Of a DNA stretch of 6,554 bases, positions 1 through 6,463 are shown piece after piece (the stretch's first letter is position 1; each line of letters opens with the position of its first letter). The position numbers were made by a program, and so were the translations under genes. The notes under the pieces were generated by a model. That model was not told the origin of the DNA and did no database searches. It worked only from the letters and a program-made list of their open reading frames with translations. The stretch comes from Anaerolineales bacterium UBA6131 (GTDB lineage Bacteria; Chloroflexota; Anaerolineae; UBA2200): NCBI GenBank assembly GCA_002435875.1, contig DIVN01000099.1, positions 1-6,554 of the forward strand, read 5' to 3'.

Positions 1-181
1 CGCGGGTGGGCGAGGTATCACGTATGATCCGGTTCGAGAAGATGGTCTCGTGGACTGTCTGATTCTGGCAAGACACTCGGATATGGTTGCTGCTGGAAAG
101 CAGGCCAGGGTCTGGGCCGAGAATCACAGATGGGCCACGCTTGCGCCGCGTTTTGTGCGCATGTACGCTGAGGCGTTCTAG
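1..181 (+). CDS. Glycosyltransferase, probable GT4 family, C-terminal fragment (5' end outside window)
   Basis: An open frame enters from the left edge (first full codon at base 2) and ends at TAG 179-181, giving the last 59 residues of a protein. The fragment reads like the end of a GT-B fold glycosyltransferase: a 'GRGITYDP' stretch (residues 4-11), resembling the loop after the nucleotide-sugar site where GT4 enzymes usually have 'G.G.L..P.D', then a 'GLVDCLILAR' helix (15-24), an 'ARVWAENHRW' segment (35-44), and a closing 'LAPRFVRMYAEAF' helix (47-59) that in this family packs back on the N-terminal domain. The catalytic region is off-window, so donor and acceptor are unknown. The next gene, also a glycosyltransferase, starts 18 bases downstream on the same strand, which supports a shared operon. 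The family call rests on C-terminal pattern only and is moderate. Confidence 0.62.
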   Translation, partial: AGGRGITYDPVREDGLVDCLILARHSDMVAAGKQARVWAENHRWATLAPRFVRMYAEAF

Positions 182-199
182 CTGTCTGTGTGTGGTGCC

Positions 200-1396
200 A
201 TGATCCAGGGACATGACATTCTGTGTTTCGCACCAGGGCCTTGGGCTGACATCTGGCGAAACCGGCACCAGATCATGACCCGATTGGCCTTGGGCAATCG
301 GGTGCTGTATGTTGAACCATGGGCCCAACTTCGGCCGCTGCTTCGACAGTTGAGGCAGGGAGATCGCGGGGCGAGCGATTCGTGGCAGTCGTGGCTGCGG
401 CAGGTGCAACCTGACCTCTGGGTCTATCACCCGCCGCGATGGGCACCACAGTTGGGGAGCAGCCGGCTTGCAGCGCTGACTGAAACGATCTACATGGGGC
501 TGCTTCGGCGCGAGCTGGCAAAGCTCGGTTTCGAACGGCCAATACTGTGGCTCTACCTGCCGGATATGGGGAATTTCGCTGGTAAGTTTGGCGAGAAGCT
601 GCTCATCTATCACATAGTCGATGAATACGCTGGTTATGCTGGTGTCACTGAATCGTGGCGTCCGGTAATGCAGGGCATGGAGAGAGACCTGGCTAGACGG
701 GCAGACCTCGTCTTTGTGAGCTCGACGAGCCTTTTTGATCGCAAGCGTTCTCTCAACCCCAGGACAGTGCTGATCCGTAATGCAGTAGATTTCCCTTCTT
801 TCGCGGCCGCTGCTGATGCAGGAACGCTACCACCGGTGCTCGCTGGTCTGCGCAGGCCGATCATTGGCTACGTTGGTGCAATCAACGAGAAGATCGACCT
901 GGATTTGCTGTTGCATGTGGCGCACAGCATGGTAGAGGCAACATTGCTGATGGTAGGCTCTGTGTCGGTTATGAGCGAGGCGAGCAGGCGCACCCTTATA
1001 GCGCTTCAGGATGCTTCAAACGTGTGTTTCCTGGGCCCTAAGGATGTGTCCGAGGTGCCTGCCTATGTGGCGGCCTGTGATGTGTGTCTCCTGCCGTATC
1101 GGACGAATGAGTGGACGCAGAACATTGATTCGCTCAAGTCGTATGAGTACCTTGCTTGCGGAAAGCCGGTAGTTGCGACCGGTGTACCCACGGCGCTGCA
1201 GTTCGGCGAGGTGTTCCGTGTTGCCTCAGGTGCGCAAGAGTTTGTGGCTATGATTGACGAGGAGCTACGAACCGACACGCCTGACCTTCGGAAAAAGAGG
1301 CAGGCCATTGCCGCGCAGAATACGTGGGACCATCGCATAGCCCAGATCTCGCAGGCTATTGAAACCACACTGAATGCAAAGGCCAGCAGATGCTGA
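200..1396 (+). CDS. Glycosyltransferase with GT-B-like C-terminal domain (family 4/1-like), 398 aa
   Basis: Predicted cytoplasmic glycosyltransferase transferring a sugar from an activated donor during surface polysaccharide assembly. The N-terminal domain opens with 'HDILCFAPGPWADIWRNRHQ' (residues 5-24) and 'RVLYVEP' (34-40), a pattern typical of a subfamily in exopolysaccharide and teichuronic-acid-type clusters. 'LIYHIVDEYAGYAG' (135-148) matches the 'Y..VDDY..' signature of the same group. The C-terminal donor domain has 'IRNAVDF' (192-198), 'IIGYVGAINEKIDLDLL' (221-237), 'NVCFLGP' (274-280) and 'SLKSYEYLACGKPVVAT' (311-327). Only the first Glu of the classic GT4 E-x7-E pair is apparent (E316); the position 8 residues later is Val. 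Length is normal and no membrane segment or signal peptide is seen. ATG 200 is preferred because conserved sequence starts at once; GTG 188, in frame, would add four residues and lies 14 bases after a GAGG. Sugar specificity is unknown. Confidence 0.88.
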   Translation: MIQGHDILCFAPGPWADIWRNRHQIMTRLALGNRVLYVEPWAQLRPLLRQLRQGDRGASDSWQSWLRQVQPDLWVYHPPRWAPQLGSSRLAALTETIYMGLLRRELAKLGFERPILWLYLPDMGNFAGKFGEKLLIYHIVDEYAGYAGVTESWRPVMQGMERDLARRADLVFVSSTSLFDRKRSLNPRTVLIRNAVDFPSFAAAADAGTLPPVLAGLRRPIIGYVGAINEKIDLDLLLHVAHSMVEATLLMVGSVSVMSEASRRTLIALQDASNVCFLGPKDVSEVPAYVAACDVCLLPYRTNEWTQNIDSLKSYEYLACGKPVVATGVPTALQFGEVFRVASGAQEFVAMIDEELRTDTPDLRKKRQAIAAQNTWDHRIAQISQAIETTLNAKASRC

Positions 1397-1414
1397 GCCA
1401 GATGCATCGAGAAA

Positions 1415-1420
1415 GAGAGG
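1415..1420 (+). promoter_or_regulatory. Shine-Dalgarno site of the Wzz-like gene
   Basis: GAGAGG ends nine bases before ATG 1430, followed by an A-rich spacer. It is the clearest ribosome binding site in the window and fixes the start of the co-polymerase gene. It lies in the 33-base gap after the upstream glycosyltransferase stop; no promoter elements are evident in that gap. Confidence 0.7.
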
Positions 1421-1429
1421 AAAAAGATC

Positions 1430-2551
1430 ATGGGCAATGAAACCCTGAGCTACTTGCGTATCATCCTGCGTCGTTGGTGGGTGATTCTGTTGGTGCTCAT
1501 TGTCACCGTCTCGGTGATACTCTTCACTTCGCTGCGAACCAAGCCCATCTATCGGGCATACGTAAAGCTACAGGTGATCGCTGCGGAGCCGCAAGAGGTG
1601 TCCTTATTCGCGCAAGCGCGCCCAGTAGCTACCAGCGAAGAGATCGTCTCCGTGCAGACCCAGTTTGACGCGGCACTCCGCAGTGCTTACGTGGCCTGGC
1701 AGACCATTGCTGATCTGAATCTCGGTATCTCAGCAGCTGAGCTGCTGAGCGGATTGACGGTGAGTGCCGAGAGAGAGTTCTTGAACGTGACTTTCGTTGC
1801 CGACAACCCGATGTTGGTTGAGTCCATCGCCACGAAACATGTAGAGAATGCTTTCAAGTACTATGCCGAGATTCGTGCCAAGCCTTCGGCGGTGACGCTG
1901 CAGTTCATCCAGCAGCAGCTCGTGTTCGAAGAAAAGCGGCTTACTGATGCCCAAGTGGCGTTGCTGGCGTTCAAGACTACGAACAGCGTGGACTCCTTGA
2001 CTCGCGAGATCTCAGCGATTCAGGATCAACTGCGTGACTTGCGCCTTGATCGAGAGCTGCTTGTGGTTGAGCAGAAAAAAGCCGAGGCAATTGCGGCCAA
2101 GTACCTGGAGGAAGCCGCAGCGACCGGATCTACGGAGAGTGCAGTCAACTACCAACGGTTGGCTGCCGCGCAGGATGCCACCGTGGCGGGCATCTTGGCC
2201 CAACAGCAAGAGTACGATCGACTCATATCGCAACAGGAAGCCCGGCTGGTGGCGCTCCTCAAGCTGACCACTGAATTTGACGTGCTGGCACGTGCAGTGA
2301 CTCGCGTCCAGACGAACTACAATTTCCTTGCCAGTAAGGAAAGCGAGGCACGGCTGAAGGTTGACCAGGCCACCAACGTTAGCTTTATTCAGATAATCGA
2401 GCCCGCACGCATGCCTGACCGGCCCGCTCCTTCTCGCACACCCAAGATGCTGACTGTCGGTGCCCTGGTGAGCGTGATCTTGGGCATTATGTTGGCCTTC
2501 ATTCTAGAGTTCGTCTCTATGCTGCGTAGGCCCACACCTGAGCGCAGTTAG
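1430..2551 (+). CDS. Wzz/chain-length determinant-type polysaccharide co-polymerase, no kinase domain, 373 aa
   Basis: Inner-membrane protein expected to control polymer chain length in a Wzx/Wzy-dependent pathway, acting with a Wzy polymerase. It has the architecture of the Wzz/PCP family: a short cytoplasmic N-terminus ('LSYLRIILRRWW', residues 6-17), TM1 at about 17-34, a 'YRAYVKLQV' strand (41-49) typical of the N-terminal Wzz domain, a long extracytoplasmic region with predicted helices and coiled-coil character (about 152-300, rich in Q, E, A, L and R), and TM2 at about 341-362. A Pro-rich segment just before TM2 (P325, P329, P332, P334, P338) matches the family's conserved motif. The protein ends 11 residues after TM2, so no BY-kinase (Walker A/B, Tyr cluster) is fused; a separate kinase may be encoded elsewhere, or none is needed. 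Flanking glycosyltransferase genes agree with this role. The start is set by GAGAGG nine bases upstream. Confidence 0.9.
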   Translation: MGNETLSYLRIILRRWWVILLVLIVTVSVILFTSLRTKPIYRAYVKLQVIAAEPQEVSLFAQARPVATSEEIVSVQTQFDAALRSAYVAWQTIADLNLGISAAELLSGLTVSAEREFLNVTFVADNPMLVESIATKHVENAFKYYAEIRAKPSAVTLQFIQQQLVFEEKRLTDAQVALLAFKTTNSVDSLTREISAIQDQLRDLRLDRELLVVEQKKAEAIAAKYLEEAAATGSTESAVNYQRLAAAQDATVAGILAQQQEYDRLISQQEARLVALLKLTTEFDVLARAVTRVQTNYNFLASKESEARLKVDQATNVSFIQIIEPARMPDRPAPSRTPKMLTVGALVSVILGIMLAFILEFVSMLRRPTPERS

Positions 2552-2568
2552 CGCACCGATATGGTGTG
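2552..2568 (+). other. Small intercistronic hairpin
   Basis: Immediately after the stop of the Wzz-like gene, CGCACC and GGTGTG can pair as a 6-bp stem (one G-U) around a GATAT loop. No T-run follows, so it does not look like a rho-independent terminator. It could slow 3' decay or affect the start of the YfhO gene, or be chance. Confidence 0.3.
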
Positions 2569-2592
2569 TGATGCCGAGGCGATAGCATATCA

Positions 2593-5163
2593 ATGAGCGG
2601 ACGTGCCCGTGAGGTCTTGCTGGTAACGTTGCTGTTTGTGGCTCTGGTGACTGCGTTCTTTTCCGACGCAGTCTTCTCCGGCCTCAAGCTTGTTCCAGCG
2701 GACATACTGTACCGTGATCCGGTGTTCTCGGGATACGCTCCAGCGGATTTCACCACACCTCACAACATTCTGTTGTACGATCAGATCTATCAGTTCTATC
2801 CCTGGAGGGTGTACACTCAGGAACTGCTGCGGCAGCGCACTGTTCCTCTGTGGAACCCCTATGTGTATTGCGGCGCTCCGCTGCTGGCGGAAGAGCAAGC
2901 AGCGGTCTTTTTCCCCCTGAACGTGCTCTCATACGCGTTCGCGCCGGAAGATGCGCTCCTTTTCACGGCGATAGCGCGGCTGGTGCTTGCGGCCTTATCA
3001 ATGTGGGGATTCGTTCGCTTGCTTGGGCTGGGCAAGGCAGGTTCCCTGCTTGCCTCTCTCGCTTTTGCGTTCAGTGGGTTTATGGTAGTGTGGTTGGGTC
3101 ACCCCCACAGCAATGTTGCAGCCTTCCTGCCCGCGCTTTTCTTAGCGGAAGAATGGTTGTTCAAGAGAGTCACCGCTGGTCGTGTGGCTTTTCTCGCCAT
3201 CATCGTCGCTGCACACTTGACGGGCGGTCACGCGGAGACTGCCTTGTACACCTTGAGCGCCGGGGCGCTGTACTTTCTATGCCGTACTCTGGCGATGGCT
3301 CATGGGCATCAACGCGAGGCTTCGTGCATCTCGCCTGGACCACGCTTCCATGTGCGGGTACTGTTCGCAGCCTTTGCCGTCGCTGCGCTACTCGGCAGCC
3401 TACTGGCTGCCGTGGACCTTATCCCGTTTGGTGAGTGGCTGTGGAATAGCGCCGAGTTGCGTTTTCGTACCGCAAGTGAAAGTCTGCGCAATTCGGGTCT
3501 GGGACCGCGCTACTGGATGGCGGGTCTGGCTGTAGCCATACTACCGAACCTGTTCGGCAATCCAACCTGGGCTGGCGAGTACCAAAGCTTCTTCGAGGGC
3601 TGGAATTTCGTAGAGCAGACACTTTACGTTGGTGTTCTGCCACTTGCACTCGCTGTGCTGGTATGTGCGACCCGGCTGCAACGAAGCTTGTCTCGTCTAC
3701 ACTCGTCGCTCAAGACAGAGTCAGACGGCGCGATGGTTTGGTTCTGGTGCGCACTGAGCCTGGTTTCTCTGGGTGCGGCCTTGCGCATGCCCGTTGCCGA
3801 TTGGGTGAACCACCTGCCTCTGTTTGAGATCGCAGCGTACGGCCGCATGCGGGTGGTCTACAGCTTTGCGGTTGCAGTTCTTGCTGGCCTGGGGCTCGAC
3901 ATGATCGTACGCTCTGGGTCCCGGTCCATGGTTCGGTTGCTGGCCATCACCTTGGCGTTGACGAGTGGACTTGGAGTTGCTCTCTTTGTAAGCGCGCCTT
4001 CGGCCCTTGCCTCCATGGCTGAACGACTTCATGGCGGGAATGCTGGTCCGGCTTTGCTGGCCAGGGTGTCACCCGTCTTCCGTTGGGCAAATGTGGAGAT
4101 GCTCTGGCCCGTGTGGATCGCTGCTCTGGGGTGTGTGGTCTGCATTATCTGGAGGTATCGTTCGGCGTCCTTTGCCCAGAAGAACGGGTCGCGGCACGCT
4201 GTCTTTTGCGCTGCTCTCATCGCCTTGACTGTCGTTGATCTATTCGCCCTTGGGAGAGGATATCACACCACCGTGCAAGACGAGAGCATCCTTCCCAAGA
4301 GCGCAGCCCTACAACCGCTGATGGAGGAGCAGGACCTGTTCCGCTTCGTGGCTACCAATGTTGACATGATGCCCAATACATCTATGATGTATGGTTTGCA
4401 GGATGTACGAGGCCTGGATTTTCCTACGGATCGCTACCAGGATTTCTGCAAGGCGATCGGCGGCAAGGATTGGTTAGGCTATGGCCTCTTGTTTGGTCAA
4501 GACCTGAAACCACGGTTGCTTGGGCTTACGAATGTGAAGTATGTCCTGAGCTCCTCGCCGTCCAGCCTACGCAGTCTAGATGGCTTGCGTCTCAGGCAAC
4601 GTGATGGGACCGTCGAAGTCTATGAGAACCTGTTGTCTCTTCCCCGATCCTTCGTCGTGCACCAAGCGCAGGTAGCCAATAGCCCGGAGGAAGCCCTGCA
4701 ACTGCTACTCAATCCCCAGCTCGACCTGCGGACGACGGTGGTTCTGGAGAAAGGTCCGCCTCGTGGCGTGTATGTGAGCACAGCGGCAGGTGAGGAGAAC
4801 CTGCCACCTTTTCAGGCGGGTTCCGACGTGCAGGTTGTCCGCTATGGTTCACAACGCGTTACGTTGACGGTGGACACGACAGCAGATGGCCTTCTGTTCG
4901 TCAGTGACAGCTACTACCCAGGCTGGAGAGCATATGTTGATGATGAGGAGGTGGAGATCTATCGCGCGGACTATGCCTTTCGCGCGGTGTCGGTGACCGC
5001 TGGCCGTCATTCTGTGGACTTTGTCTATGCACCGGTCTCTTTCCGGGTAGGGGTACTCTTGAGCGGCTTGGGCGCGTTGTTCACCTTGTCTCTTCTGATC
5101 GCTCCCAAGCTGGGTCAAGCAGTGCGTCGCCTCCGACCGGGGCCGTCGTCCGCAGGTGTGTGA
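2593..5163 (+). CDS. YfhO-family GT-C-like multi-membrane protein, putative glycan-modifying glycosyltransferase, 856 aa
   Basis: Large polytopic membrane protein matching the bacterial YfhO family. After TM1 (about 8-25) comes the family hallmark: 'LYDQIYQFYPW' (61-71; D63 is the likely GT-C type catalytic Asp of the first outer loop), then 'PLWNPYVYCGAPLLAE' (85-100) and 'FFPLN' (106-110). About 13 further hydrophobic segments follow (roughly 121-552), with 'GGHAETALYT' (211-220) between two of them. A soluble extracytoplasmic region (about 553-815) carries 'LLGLTNVKYVLS' (642-653) and the typical C-terminal 'YYPGWRAYVDDEEVEIYRAD' (774-793), then a last TM (816-837). Studied Firmicutes YfhO proteins transfer sugars from undecaprenyl-phosphate carriers to teichoic acids outside the membrane; here the acceptor is unknown and the role is inferred from context. 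ATG 2593 is the first start after an in-frame TGA (2569-2571); GAGG lies 13 bases upstream, a long spacing. The stop nearly touches the next gene. Confidence 0.9.
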   Translation: MSGRAREVLLVTLLFVALVTAFFSDAVFSGLKLVPADILYRDPVFSGYAPADFTTPHNILLYDQIYQFYPWRVYTQELLRQRTVPLWNPYVYCGAPLLAEEQAAVFFPLNVLSYAFAPEDALLFTAIARLVLAALSMWGFVRLLGLGKAGSLLASLAFAFSGFMVVWLGHPHSNVAAFLPALFLAEEWLFKRVTAGRVAFLAIIVAAHLTGGHAETALYTLSAGALYFLCRTLAMAHGHQREASCISPGPRFHVRVLFAAFAVAALLGSLLAAVDLIPFGEWLWNSAELRFRTASESLRNSGLGPRYWMAGLAVAILPNLFGNPTWAGEYQSFFEGWNFVEQTLYVGVLPLALAVLVCATRLQRSLSRLHSSLKTESDGAMVWFWCALSLVSLGAALRMPVADWVNHLPLFEIAAYGRMRVVYSFAVAVLAGLGLDMIVRSGSRSMVRLLAITLALTSGLGVALFVSAPSALASMAERLHGGNAGPALLARVSPVFRWANVEMLWPVWIAALGCVVCIIWRYRSASFAQKNGSRHAVFCAALIALTVVDLFALGRGYHTTVQDESILPKSAALQPLMEEQDLFRFVATNVDMMPNTSMMYGLQDVRGLDFPTDRYQDFCKAIGGKDWLGYGLLFGQDLKPRLLGLTNVKYVLSSSPSSLRSLDGLRLRQRDGTVEVYENLLSLPRSFVVHQAQVANSPEEALQLLLNPQLDLRTTVVLEKGPPRGVYVSTAAGEENLPPFQAGSDVQVVRYGSQRVTLTVDTTADGLLFVSDSYYPGWRAYVDDEEVEIYRADYAFRAVSVTAGRHSVDFVYAPVSFRVGVLLSGLGALFTLSLLIAPKLGQAVRRLRPGPSSAGV
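5154..5158 (+). promoter_or_regulatory. Ribosome binding site that selects ATG 5166
   Basis: AGGTG lies inside the last codons of the YfhO gene, seven bases before ATG 5166. That spacing is better than for GTG 5160 (one base away) and about as plausible as for ATG 5172 (13 bases). Its position inside the upstream coding region suggests translational coupling. Confidence 0.5.
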
Positions 5164-5165
5164 GC

Positions 5166-6446
5166 ATGGGCATGCCTAGTCAGCGCCCTCATCGGATCCT
5201 CTACCTCGACACGGCTCCTAGTGCTGGTGGTTCAGTTGTGAGCCTCTATGAGCTGGTTCGCAGCCTGGACAGGACGCGCTACGAGCCTATCGTGGTAACC
5301 TACGCATCACATGCATACATAGACAGATTTCGATCTCTGGGCATAGAGGTTATTAGCTGCGATCTGTATGGCCGAGGAGATCACCGGCCGGGCTGGGTGA
5401 AACAGGTTCGTGATAGCCCCACCATGCGGCTCTTGCAGCGCTTTCCAAGAGGGGCCGACCTCTTGCACTTGCTGGGCTTTGTGCTGTTGCTTATCAGGGT
5501 GGTGTGGCCACGCACTCGGCTTCTGCGGAACATTATCCGGCAGCATGCGGTAGATCTGGTGCATACGAACATTCGCATCGGGCATGACCGCGAGGGCATC
5601 CTGGCCGCCTGGTTGGCAGGCATCCCGTGTGTCGCGCATATCCGTGATTTCGAAAAGCTGAACTGTTTCGATAGGTGGCTAGTTGGGCGCACATCTGCCC
5701 TGGTCTACATCTCCAAGGCGATCCAGAATGCGCATTTGGCTTCCGGAGTTGCTGTTGAACGAGGGATTGTGGTTTACAACGGAGTCGACGATGCGGCCTT
5801 TGCTGCTTCGTCGGGTGCTTCTGAGCAGCGTGGCAAGTTGGGTATAGGTGCAGAGGATCTCGTTGCTGGGGTCATCGGGCGGCTTGAGCGATGGAAGGGC
5901 CAAGAGGTGTTCCTGCGCGCCATGAAGCTAGTGACTGCAGCACTTCCGCGCGCGCGAGGAGTGATCATCGGCGATCCAGTACCCTATGACCTGGACTATC
6001 AGGGGTGGTTGGTTGCACTACGCGAAGAGCTCGGGCTTGTCTCCCAAGTGATATTTGCACCGTTCCAGATCGACGTGAGTGCCACAATGGCCGCCTTAGA
6101 TGTGCTTGTGTTGCCTTCCATTTCCCCAGAGCCTTTTGGACGGGTGCTGATTGAAGGTATGGCCGCGGGCAGACCGATCGTGGCAACCGAAGGAGGGGCT
6201 ACCCCGGAAATTGTGCGACCGGGGATCGACGGAGTCCTGGTCCAGCCCGACGATCCGCAGGCACTTGCGGACGCTATTGTGCAGATTCTGCAGGACCCCC
6301 AGGCGGGGAAACGGATGGGAAGCCGAGGACGCGAGCGGGTGTGTGACGATTTTGGGTTGCCGCGACATGTCGCCAGGATACAGGCAATCTATTCCGCCAT
6401 TCTGAACAAACAGCGGATTGGGCAGCCGGCATGCGATGTCCGGTGA
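5166..6446 (+). CDS. GT4 family glycosyltransferase, 426 aa
   Basis: Predicted cytoplasmic retaining glycosyltransferase of the GT4 (GT-B fold) family, using a nucleotide-sugar donor to extend a lipid-linked glycan. The N-terminal acceptor domain starts with 'ILYLDTAPSAGGSVVSLYEL' (11-30), a glycine-rich loop followed by a helix as in many GT4 enzymes, then 'DLVHTNIRIG' (130-139) and 'IPCVAHIRD' (153-161). A hydrophobic stretch (about 99-114) may be a membrane-association patch. The donor domain has 'VYNGVD' (203-208), 'GVIGRLERWKG' (235-245; R239 and K244 are the usual phosphate-contacting residues), 'LDVLVLPS' (311-318) and 'EPFGRVLIEGMAAGRPIVAT' (322-341), containing a perfect E-x7-E (E322, E330), followed by 'GGATPEIV' (343-350). 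All expected GT4 features are intact. In-frame GTG 5160 (overlapping the YfhO stop as GTGA) and ATG 5172 are alternative starts. Only two bases separate it from the YfhO gene, so co-translation is likely. Specificity is unknown. Confidence 0.92.
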   Translation: MGMPSQRPHRILYLDTAPSAGGSVVSLYELVRSLDRTRYEPIVVTYASHAYIDRFRSLGIEVISCDLYGRGDHRPGWVKQVRDSPTMRLLQRFPRGADLLHLLGFVLLLIRVVWPRTRLLRNIIRQHAVDLVHTNIRIGHDREGILAAWLAGIPCVAHIRDFEKLNCFDRWLVGRTSALVYISKAIQNAHLASGVAVERGIVVYNGVDDAAFAASSGASEQRGKLGIGAEDLVAGVIGRLERWKGQEVFLRAMKLVTAALPRARGVIIGDPVPYDLDYQGWLVALREELGLVSQVIFAPFQIDVSATMAALDVLVLPSISPEPFGRVLIEGMAAGRPIVATEGGATPEIVRPGIDGVLVQPDDPQALADAIVQILQDPQAGKRMGSRGRERVCDDFGLPRHVARIQAIYSAILNKQRIGQPACDVR

Positions 6447-6449
6447 GAT

Positions 6450-6456
6450 GGGTGAG
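6450..6456 (+). promoter_or_regulatory. Shine-Dalgarno site of the truncated downstream gene
   Basis: GGGTGAG ends seven bases before the double ATG at 6464/6467 and supports the start of the downstream membrane-protein gene. It sits in the 17-base gap after the GT4 stop, and GGTGAG is partly repeated nine bases earlier over that stop codon. Confidence 0.55.
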
Positions 6457-6463
6457 TTGATAG

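Noticed and set aside
182..199. GT-rich run (TGTCTGTGTGTGG) as a promoter or repeat element
   Set aside because: Only a few dinucleotide copies in an 18-base gap, with no -35/-10-like pair; no support beyond base composition.
1063..1437. 124-codon open frame on the minus strand
   Set aside because: Lies antisense to a well-supported glycosyltransferase; its translation is Ser/Cys-rich with no recognisable domain and it has no operon context. It is a reverse-frame shadow.
2034..2267. 77-codon alternative-frame ORF within the Wzz-like gene
   Set aside because: It overlaps the coiled-coil coding region and its translation is Arg/Trp/Ser-rich without domain features; explained by codon bias of the real frame.
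2552..2592. Rho-independent terminator after the Wzz-like gene
   Set aside because: The stem is only 6 bp with a G-U pair and is followed by a G/C-containing stretch rather than a T-run.
2850..3434. 194-codon open frame on the plus strand in another frame
   Set aside because: Fully inside the YfhO-family gene, whose frame carries the conserved motifs and membrane segments; the alternative translation is low-complexity Arg/Cys/Gly-rich and unrecognisable.
5307..5692. Overlapping minus-strand ORFs (110 and 103 codons)
   Set aside because: Both are antisense to the intact GT4 gene and share no motif with known proteins.
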